Shown here one piece after another: positions 55,742-64,000 of a stretch of DNA of 64,000 nt (position 1 is its first letter; each line of letters begins with the position of its first letter). This DNA is from Paramecium pentaurelia (lineage: Eukaryota; Ciliophora; Oligohymenophorea; Peniculida; Parameciidae). The stretch lies in assembly GCA_905183005.1 (NCBI GenBank), contig CAJJDO010000012.1, forward strand, positions 347,719-411,718. Direction: 5' to 3'. The notes under the pieces are model-generated. The model saw nothing but the letters and a program-made list of their open reading frames with translations. It did not search any database and had not been told where the DNA came from. A program made the position numbers and the translations under genes.

Positions 55742-56277
55742 TCAGGTTTAAATATTAAATCTTACTGATTTTCTTTTGATTTTATTGAATCTTTTTATTA
55801 AATTTCTGGTTTCTAGAAATTAGGCTTCAATATCTTTTGTTACCTAAATAATTTATCAATAATTACTGTTTTCTTTAGCTAAATTCTGTAATCAGTACTT
55901 TTTGTCCTTTTATTTACTATATTTTTTTATACTTTAAATGAAGTTGAAGGGATTTTCTTTTCTATTGAGAATTCTTAAGGATTAGGTGTTGTATTAATTT
56001 ATTTTGAATAAATCTAAGATTTATTTAAAGTTTTTGGGATCATAAAAGGTTTCTAGGATAATAAAGAATCCCTTTAAATTTCTTTAAACTTTCTTTTAAT
56101 CTCAAAATCATTAATAATATGAGGTATAAATTATGTATTTGATTAATTAAGCAATTCATAGTTAGGTCTCTTGTTTATTAGAAACATTGTAGATTGATAT
56201 TCATCCAAATTTTTGATTTTTTCAATAATGACTGAGAGATCAAATAAGGAATTTTGTTTTTATTTTGTTTTATTCAT
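55742..56277 (-). CDS. Hypothetical basic protein
   Basis: 170 residues, one 23-nt intron (55844-55866). N-terminus MNKTKQKQNSLFDLSVIIEK, then Lys/Asn/Ser-rich sequence with FEIKRKFKEIQRD. The 3' end is chosen at TGA 55744-55742 in the spliced frame; without splicing the frame runs on into sequence of non-coding character. It starts 104 bp from the divergent chromodomain gene. Function unknown. Confidence 0.5.
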
Positions 56278-56381
56278 AATATAAATTTCTATTAATTATT
56301 TAATAATTTGGATGCAAATTTTTGGGACTTATTGTATTCAAATTTCTAATTCTCTGTATATTAAATATTATAAAGCAAGAG

Positions 56382-57371
56382 ATGAAAACAATTGTAGAAA
56401 AGAATTAGAAATAAATAAATCAAAGATCTCCAGAAAAGATATTGTCAAAGAGAAATAATAATAATTAATTAGAATATTTAATAAAATGGAAGGATCATGA
56501 GGAACCAACTTGGGAATTTGAAGAAAATATTCGAAATTTAATTTAAAATTTATCAACAAATTAATAAGAATAAAAAACCAACTAAAATGATGATAAATAA
56601 GTAAAATAAATTGGGCCATAAAAAAAATTATAAAAAATTATTTAATCAAATTTTAAGCATCCTAATTGTTCAGAAGAGTTATTATATAATAAACAAAGAG
56701 AGATGACATAAAAATATTGTAATGCATATCCTTAATCTGGAGATGAAATTGATAGTGTTAATTTGATTTTAACATAAGATGACTGTCTATTTGAAATAAA
56801 ATGGAAATGTAGGTCTGATGGAGTTTAACCAATATCTGATTTTTATCAATATGATTAATTCAAAGTAGTTGCTCCAATGTTATTTATGGATTTTTTAGAA
56901 ATTTGTATATTAGGACATGAGAAGAACACAGATATAAAGTTTATAGCACCTGGTAAAGATAATATTGAAAGAACTTAGTTAATAAAAAGAATTTTATTAT
57001 AAAATCCAAAATATATGGATACTAATAAAAATTAAACAGAAGAAGTTAAAGTAAATGAATAAGCAACTTAACTTAAGGAGTAAAATGGTTTATCAAAGAA
57101 AAACACAATAATAACGTTTATGCAACAAGAGTAAAAATAAAAATAAGCAATTTAATCATAAAGCAAAAATTAAGCATTAGATTATCAAGAAGAATAAGAG
57201 GATGAAAAGTTATCTTAAGAGAAAAATCATTAGAATAATTAATAATTATTGGAAGATAACTAAACTGATTAATAATAATCATAAGAAAAGGAGTAGATGA
57301 TTAATTAAAATTAAAATTATGAAGAATAAATAGAATAGGATTCAATATCATTAGAATAATAATAAGAATGA
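56382..57371 (+). CDS. HP1-like chromodomain protein
   Basis: Single exon of 329 residues. A short, atypical chromodomain at residues about 17-55 (PEKILSKRNNNNQLEYLIKWKDHEEPTWEFEENI) has the YLIKWK and TWE aromatic-cage positions expected for methyl-lysine reading. Residues about 130-175 (CLFEIKWKCRSDGVQPISDF, then VAPMLFMDFLEICI) fit a chromo-shadow dimerisation domain. The tail is Gln/Glu/Asn-rich. Likely heterochromatin or small-RNA-linked chromatin protein in the ciliate nuclei; the exact histone mark cannot be read from sequence. Confidence 0.85.
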
Positions 57372-57413
57372 TATTTTATATATGGAGTATTTTATTTTAA
57401 GATATTACATTTT

Positions 57414-58435
57414 TCATACTATTATTCTTTATTTGACTTCTGTTTCCATTATTTCAAGTAATTTAATTTCAAGTGTTTGATTTCTTTTTAATAACTATTC
57501 AACTTAATATTTTTATTTTTTGATTTCTTCAACTTTAGATTATAGATCTTTATCTTTTCTCTAATAAGCAATAACTAATTATAAAAAGGGAAAGTACTTG
57601 ATTATTCAAATTTCCATTTGAGATCTTGATAATCTTGTTATTTGATTACATTTTCTGTGCAATTAATTTACTTAAATGATTATATCAATTCTTCTAATTC
57701 AATAATTTTTTATCTTTATTAATTGTATAACAATTCATAAGGTTAGAATGAATTTCTTTATTATTATATTTCTTATTGAAGTGATACAAAATGTTATTCT
57801 TTGTTTAATAATTTAAGTTGTAGTTTTTCATTTTCTGTTTTAAGAATGTCTCTTTAATTAGTAATTGATTTATTTTAAGATTCAAGATTGACAATAATTT
57901 ATTCAAGATTTTAGATATTAGTTTTTTCACATTTTTTATGCAAAAGTTCATTTTGTAATTTTTCATTGCTTGATTATAGTTAAATAATTTATTATTTTAA
58001 TTCTTAGTTAGGATTACAATTTTCTTTATCAAAATTTGAAGTTTTAAGCATGATTATTATAGCATCAATTTATGATTCAAGTGATTTATCATATTTTTGT
58101 TTAATTTAACTTAATTAGTAAATGGCTTTAGTAAAATTATCAATTGGCATTGAAGATGGTTATTTGATATGAATAGATTCTCTTGTTATCTAACAAGATT
58201 CCCTTGCTACTGATGGCTATGTTTTTGTTGTAATCAATTAGGGAATACCTCTTGCACTATTTCTAGTGATATTTTGGCTGACACGATTAGTTTTAGGCAT
58301 AATAATATCTCTAATTGGAGAAATCTAATCATTAATGGTCCTGTTATAATATTAAATGTAATTATACATTCTAGATGTTAATTACTATGGACTAGTGGGA
58401 GGTTTATAGAGATATTAAATTTGATGAGTATTCAT
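57414..58435 (-). CDS. Coiled-coil protein with basic Ser/Thr-rich head
   Basis: About 323-332 residues: one 23-nt intron near the C-terminus is required, and a 27-nt in-frame intron near residue 24 is likely. A disordered head (PPTSPQQ, MPKTNRVSQNITRNSARGIP) is followed from residue 125 by a Gln/Glu/Lys coiled coil (ELKQQIIQLQSSNEKLQNELL, DILKTENEKLQLKLL, IELEELIQSFKQ) to the end. Probably cytoskeletal. Convergent with the chromodomain gene, 42 bp between stops. Confidence 0.78.
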
Positions 58436-58497
58436 TTTACTGTTAAAATTAATAATTTACTATTAACATAAAAAGAGGTGTTATTGTATAATTATTT

Positions 58498-58996
58498 TCA
58501 TCCTTGAGTTTCTCTTAAGACTACTTTGGCAAGTTTTTTGAGTTCAAGGAAATAACTAATATAAAATTTAAGTGTTTACCTACTATTAGTAGGATGATTG
58601 TAATTTTTAATGGCTCTTTGTAATTCTATGATCTTATTTAGTGGTAATATATCTTGTAATTGTTTTTTTGGATATAAAATACTTCATATTAGTTATAGAT
58701 TACTTTTAAGTAGGTTTAGATAAGTCAAGACTTGATCTCTGAAATGATAATCTACCTGGTGATTTATGTATTTGAGGAGATGAGTTCTGTGATTTATGAA
58801 GTGCATTATTTTTTGGTGATTTAGGAGATATACTTGATCTCAGGATTTATTAGAGTTATCCAAGGTTAGATGTTTTGGGTTAATATAATATTTGTTTAGG
58901 CTAATCAAATTTACTGTTAATTTTGCCACGTACTTCTTTACGAAAGTCATCTAACTCAGTAATCGGAGTATTTGCAATAAATGATCCAGAATGCAT
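58498..58996 (-). CDS. Small Ser/Pro/Lys-rich protein with C-terminal helix
   Basis: 150 residues, introns 58682-58703 (22 nt) and 58556-58579 (24 nt). N-terminus MHSGSFIANTPITELDDFR; Ser-Pro-rich middle (SSISPKSPKNNALHKSQ, IHKSPGRLSFQRSS) with several possible proline-directed phosphosites; C-terminal amphipathic helix (LNKIIELQRAIKNY, LELKKLAKVVLRE). Its ATG is only 10 bp from the divergent casein kinase 1 ATG. Function unknown. Confidence 0.68.
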
Positions 58997-59006
58997 AAAA
59001 TTATTA

Positions 59007-60355
59007 ATGAAAAAATTACCTAGTAGTTATTTGGAGCCTAAAATATTTGATAACAAATACATTATCAAATAAAAATTGAGTTCTGGGTCTTTTGGAGTTG
59101 TTTATCTGGCTATTCATAAAGTTACTCGTGAAGAAGTGGCTGTTAAATTGGAAAAAGGAGAATAAGAAACATTAGATAGAGAAGTTTACTTGCTAACTAA
59201 ATTGTAAGGTATTTAAGGAATTACTAAACTTTACTGGTTTGGAAGTGAGTAAAATTACAATGTTATGGTCATCGATATATTAGGTAAAGACTTAGGTTAT
59301 TATGTAAAAAATTACAAACAATTATCATTGAAAACTGGTTTACAATTATTAGAATAGCTTATAACAATATTTAGTAATGTACACAATAAAGGAATTGTTC
59401 ATAGAGATCTAAAGCCTGAAAATATAATGATGGGCAAAATTGATTTAGCATAAGCATATTTAGTTGACTTTGGAGTTTCTAAATAGATTTTTGATTAAGG
59501 AAAGCATATGTACATATTATTATACATTAAAAAATAGACCTTTTAGAGATAAAAAGTCATTTATTGGAACTACTAGATATGCTTCAATTGCAGCTCATAA
59601 AGGATATGAAATAGGTAGAAAAGATGACTTAGAATCTCTTATGTATGTTATTATATATCTTATATTGGGGTAAACATGTTATTTAATTTCATTAGCAAAT
59701 TACCTTGGTAAAATCTGTAGAATATTGGAGATAAAGACAGAACAGTTGTTGTTGGAGAAGTGAAGATGCAAACATCAATTTAGCAACTCTGTAAAGATTT
59801 GCCTCCACCTTTCTCAGAATATCTAAAGTATATTCTTAATCTCAACTAGTTATTTAAAAGGGCTTAATTATCAAGATTAACCTGATTATGAATTATTAAA
59901 GAAAATTATGAGATAATGTTCAGATGCAAATACTTATGATAATTAATTCGAATGGACAGATAAAATACCAGAAAAACTTGGAGATATAAAATAATAAAGT
60001 TCATTTTTAGCTGTCCCAAATGGTTTAAATGATTAACATAGATAAAATACAAAAAAATAATCTTATATGGGTACTGATTCTAATAATTTTAGGTTCTCAA
60101 TCCTCTAATATTGTTAAATATATACCTTCTCATCAAGATGCTTTACTAATAAAATCTTAACCTTAAAAAATAATAACTAGTCAACCTCATATTGAAATGT
60201 TGAAACAAATAGACACTGTTGATTTTGATGATATCGAAGAAAACATGAAAAATTATCCTACTTTAGAATAAAAGCTATTAAGATTATAAGGATTTGATGC
60301 TAAATTTAAGGAATAATGTCTATCACATTCTGCAATTCATGTATTTGATCATTGA
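59007..60355 (+). CDS. Casein kinase 1 family protein kinase
   Basis: 416 residues, introns of 28, 26, 22 and 22 nt. Kinase domain 15-300: LSSGSFGVVYLA, VAVKLE, HRDLKPENIM (Ser/Thr kinase loop; CK1 more often has HRDIKPDNFL), VDFGVSK, and the CK1-specific GTTRYASIAAHKGYEIGRKDDLESL in place of the APE motif. The C-terminal 110 residues are Gln/Ser/Asp-rich. Ciliates carry large CK1 expansions and this is one member. All catalytic residues are present. The start at 59007 leaves 10 bp to the divergent gene. Confidence 0.93.
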
Positions 60356-61694
60356 AATCAAATTAATTTTATTTTACTTAATTAATTAATAATGATAATC
60401 AATAAAATTATTATTTATTATTCTTCCTAATTAAATATTTTATTTTTTATTTAATAATTTTATATATTATCCTAATTCAAATCAATTTTAAATACACTTA
60501 TTTTCTTTATCATTAATTTTCTCTCACTTTTTATTTAATTATGAATTCAATAACAACCATTATTACTTAATTTTATTAAATCTTTGATATTTTAAAAGAT
60601 GAATCCATCAAAATATCAGACTAAATTAAAATTTATGATTAAATCATTATAATACAATTTAAGTGATAGGACATCTAATTCTTCATCTCCATATAGATAT
60701 AATTACTAAGACTAAAATTAATTCACTTTAGGATTCTTATTTTTGATCAAATGAATTTTTTATAACAGTAATTTCATATTAAATTCATTCTGTTTTATTA
60801 AAACTTAAATCTAGAATAATTTATTTCTTGAAATAGATATAGAAGTTAATTGAAAATTTTGTTATTTTTATTGATGTGTATATATTTTATGTAAATAATT
60901 ATAATATTTATACTTCCATAAAATGTAAATTAAGTATGAATCATTAATTATGGATTAAAATATCTAAAATTTAAATAACAAATTATTCTAAAATATTTAT
61001 ATAATAAAATTCTATTAATATACATTAATATAAAAATTAAATTGAGCTTATAAATGTCCTTAATTTAGTGATTACGATGAATTAATAAAAATGATTGATC
61101 ATTTAAATAGTTGTATTAATATATATTAATTTGTTTTTAATATCTTAAGAAATTAATTATTCATTGAATTTACTCATTCTGAATACAAATAAAATTTATG
61201 AAATAAATATAAAAAAATAAATAGTAAGATAAATATTAAACCTTATTTCTGTAAAAATAATTTTATCATCTTTTTCAAAAATATGTTTAATAAGCTAAGG
61301 TAGTTGGAGCATGTAATAAAATTCTTCTGTAAATATACAAACCTAATACATATACATCAACAAGTTCAGAATAATAATTACTTGATAACATAATTTAAGA
61401 AGATTTGTAATACAAAGTAATTATATATTCTTTTATTTTTCCAAATCCTTAATAATATAATAAGTATCTAATATAATGAATTTTATAATTTGATAATGCT
61501 CTCTTCAATTGAATTTTATTCTTCTAAATATATTTATTTTATATCATTAGAGTAAATATAAAATTCAATTTACAATTTCTAACTTTTAAGTTAAAATAAA
61601 ATGCAAATCTATTTATTTAAATATTATCATTTATAAAGCTTCTTAAAAAAAAATTCAATCAATATTCAAAACTTAATTATTATTTTTAACTGAA
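60356..61694. other. Longest gene-poor stretch, AT-rich
   Basis: 1.34 kb without a convincing gene on either strand. Apart from the weak small frame listed at 60599-60754 I see no conserved-looking protein, RNA fold or repeat. Confidence 0.5.
60599..60754 (+). CDS. Possible small protein (weak)
   Basis: 51 codons from ATG to TGA including several TAA/TAG. Sequence includes a Ser-rich middle (RTSNSSSPYRYNYQDQNQ) with more protein-like composition than the surrounding DNA. It could be chance; no homologue comes to mind. Confidence 0.2.
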
Positions 61695-63072
61695 ATGTAC
61701 GAATAGCCAGAAGCAAGTCCAGGATTTAATAGAAATTAAATAGAATAATAGGCAGATTCTTAAAGAGAATTCACATATCAATAATATGTTGATATATAAT
61801 CATATAATAGGCAAATCCTCCATAATAGTCTTTAACTGATGAATAAAAATCAGGAGGAAATCTTAACCCTTATGTTTATACTTCTTATAATATGCCAAAA
61901 GTAAATCAACTTTTCATATTAATTATAGATTAATTGTTATAATCATCTTGGTCAAACAATCACTAACTTTTGTAAATCAAAAGAATGCAGATTACCATTA
62001 TGTCCAGAATGTGTAAAAGAGCATGTGAATGAACATTCTCAATTTAAAACATATCCAAAATTAGAATGTTTAGAAAATATATTGACTTAAGTTCATTCAG
62101 ATATTTGTTAATAAGGTAATACTATCTATAATATTTTAAAGCAAATTAAATTACTAATGCATTATAAAACATTAAAAAATCAATGGCTTAAGCATATTCC
62201 TAAAAAGCTTTCACTGTTGAAAAACTTAAAGAAGCTAAGAAAAGAATTCTCAATATTATAGAATAATACTTTGATACTCTAGAAAATGAATTGGAAAATA
62301 AATAAAAGAAAAATTATGAAAACTTCAAAAGAGATGCAGAAGCACTAATAGGAGCTTTAGATGCAAGAAAAGGAGCTTATATTAATTTTTTAGATAAACT
62401 TTAATAACCAGAATGCATGTATTCTCTCTTGCCATATCTTGCATCTCCAAGCTATGAAGATAATTAATAGTATATTTAAGTTGCTAATAAATTTACAACC
62501 AGATTCAAAGAAGTTCAATCTGAAATTACTTTTGATTAATACAAATCGTATTATTTAATATTATTTTTAGAGTTTAATTAAGTTCCCACTTAGCAGAAAT
62601 TGTTGGTGTTATACATCAAGACCTTACAGAATATTTAGACATGCATAAACTTGCTCCACCTGAAATTGTTAAGAGCAAAGCTTTAACATTAAAATCATAA
62701 AATAATCAATTATAAAAAAAGACATAATCTCCAAATCAAAAATAAATTAATTAGAGTAAAACTCATTTAATTTAAGAAAATAAGGATCAAGAGATTATTA
62801 AACATAATCCTAATCAAAATTAACTTGAATAGACTATTAGATATCAATAGATTAATCCATAATCAATTTAGATTCAATAACATTAATCTCCTTCAACTTT
62901 CAATTCTTTGAATCAAATTTATCCATAATAATTTACTTAATAATAACCTTAATATTATTCAAATTAACCTTAATATTAAGCTTAATATCCATATAATCAA
63001 TAAAGATATCAGTAACAAGTACCATATTAATAATATTAAAATACAATAAATCCTATGTAGAAATATTATTGA
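61695..63072 (+). CDS. B-box-type zinc-finger protein with coiled coil and Gln-rich tail
   Basis: 425 residues, four introns (23-28 nt). Residues about 65-110 contain a zinc-binding pattern (CYNHLG, FCKSKECRLPLCPECVKEHVNEH) that fits a B-box. A long helical segment follows (SMAQAYSQKAFTVEKLKEAK, YFDTLENELENKQKKN), as in RBCC-type proteins but without a RING. The last 130 residues are strongly Gln/Tyr/Pro-rich (YQQQVPYQQYQ). Proteins of this type are numerous in ciliates; role unknown. Confidence 0.82.
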
Positions 63073-63269
63073 ATAAATTACTGTATTTTATTCCTAATAA
63101 ATATATATTTAATATATTATAATGAATGCTTTTGACATAGTTAATCTAATAGAATGAATTAAATAATTGATATAATTGAAATAAAAAGCTATCTAAAATA
63201 TAATCATGCTTATTTTATAATACAATTATATTGCAAAAAAATAAAAATTTGTTAAATTAACAATTAAAA

Positions 63270-64000
63270 ATGTTATAAGACTTAAAATAAAGTTAAGTCT
63301 ATGATGAGATTCAGCAATAAATTAGTATTAATGAATAACCCAATCAAAAGTAGCAGATGTAGAATAAATATATGATGAAAAATGAGAATGATAAGAAGAA
63401 TAATTTAAATTGTAGGGTGTAAATATTTTAACCACCTCAATAATTAGAAAGCTTAAATATAACTTAAAATTCAATAAATTCATCTTATCATGAAATTATT
63501 GAAAATTTATACGATAAACTTTAAAATAAAAAGTAAATTATATAATAAGATAATCATGTTGAAAAATTATAATAAAGTCAAAAAAACAGAAGTAGAATTT
63601 AGTATAAATCATTTAGTAAAAGATATACAAATTCAGAAGGTAGTTTAAAATATGAATAGAAAAGATAATTAAGTCTTTAAGAAGATAATTAAATTGATTG
63701 TATTAATAAATACGAATATTAAGAATCAAAATATGTATAATATGGACATTAATAAAATAATGTCTTATAAAATTATCAAAGTTAATATATTAATGAAATT
63801 TAAAAAAAGAAGTAGGACTAATTGTCATGTTAATTTTATTCAAAAAATACTAAAAAAGATATGATTAAAAATAATTAAACCATTTTTTAAAGATAAATAA
63901 AAGAGGAATAGGATCACAATGATTCAAGTGAATCAAATAAATCTAGAATCTCTAAGAATATTTCAGAATTTTAAGATTAAATAGATTTATAATCTAAACA
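63270..64000 (+). CDS. Hypothetical Gln/Lys-rich protein (3' partial)
   Basis: Open from ATG 63270 to the window edge (243 codons) with many TAA/TAG and no TGA. Composition Gln, Lys, Asn and Ser; segments such as HEIIENLYDKLQNKKQ and NRSRIQYKSFSKRYTNSEGS suggest a disordered basic protein with short helices. No domain recognised so far; the C-terminus lies outside the window. Confidence 0.7.

Overview
The window looks like macronuclear DNA of a ciliate, most probably Paramecium or a close relative. Three observations support this. (1) Almost every recognisable gene reads through in-frame TAA and TAG, which must mean glutamine, and ends at TGA. (2) Coding exons are broken by very short GT..AG introns, mostly 20-31 nt and usually ending TAG. 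(3) Genes are densely packed on both strands in very AT-rich DNA, with convergent stops as little as 22 bp apart. Most gene models below were built by hand with this code. Exact starts and a few introns are inferred, but I checked that spliced lengths are multiples of three.

Region by region. 1-6.8 kb: 3' part of mitochondrial succinate dehydrogenase flavoprotein, a hypothetical protein, and a membrane sensor-kinase-like gene whose first 1.2 kb is present twice around a single N (probably an unmerged assembly overlap). 6.8-13 kb: a tandem CCCH zinc-finger protein, then a 1,640-residue secreted protein with a 215-residue uninterrupted polyglutamine run encoded almost entirely by TAA. 13-21 kb: a damaged-looking VPS33, an SNF1/AMPK-type kinase, ribosomal protein S23 (uS12), a head-rod-tail coiled-coil protein and the Integrator nuclease INTS11. 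21-29 kb: a hypothetical gene, a leucine-rich repeat (LRR) protein, a small protein, an FCP1/SCP-type phosphatase and a pseudokinase-LRR protein. 29-38.4 kb: a second CCCH protein, a coiled-coil protein, an aquaporin with altered NPA boxes, a PP2C phosphatase, CHMP1, an SF-assemblin and a hypothetical protein. 38.4-48.3 kb: glutamate-cysteine ligase, several small unknown genes, ribophorin II and radial spoke head protein 4/6. 48.3-54.4 kb: proteasome beta7 (Pup1), a J-domain protein, an unknown and a CDPK7-like EF-hand/PH/kinase protein. 54.4-64 kb: unknown and coiled-coil proteins, an HP1-like chromodomain protein, a casein kinase 1, a B-box zinc-finger protein and a Gln-rich gene running off the end.

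There is no operon logic. The content is a normal eukaryotic housekeeping and cytoskeletal mix: trafficking (VPS33, CHMP1), cilia and basal bodies (radial spoke, SF-assemblin), signalling (five kinase-like proteins and two phosphatases) and proteostasis (proteasome, J protein, OST). I see no tRNA or rRNA, transposon, CRISPR array or viral gene. The most unusual items are the TAA-encoded polyglutamine protein, the aquaporin/PP2C open frame, the pseudokinase-LRR gene and the disrupted VPS33.
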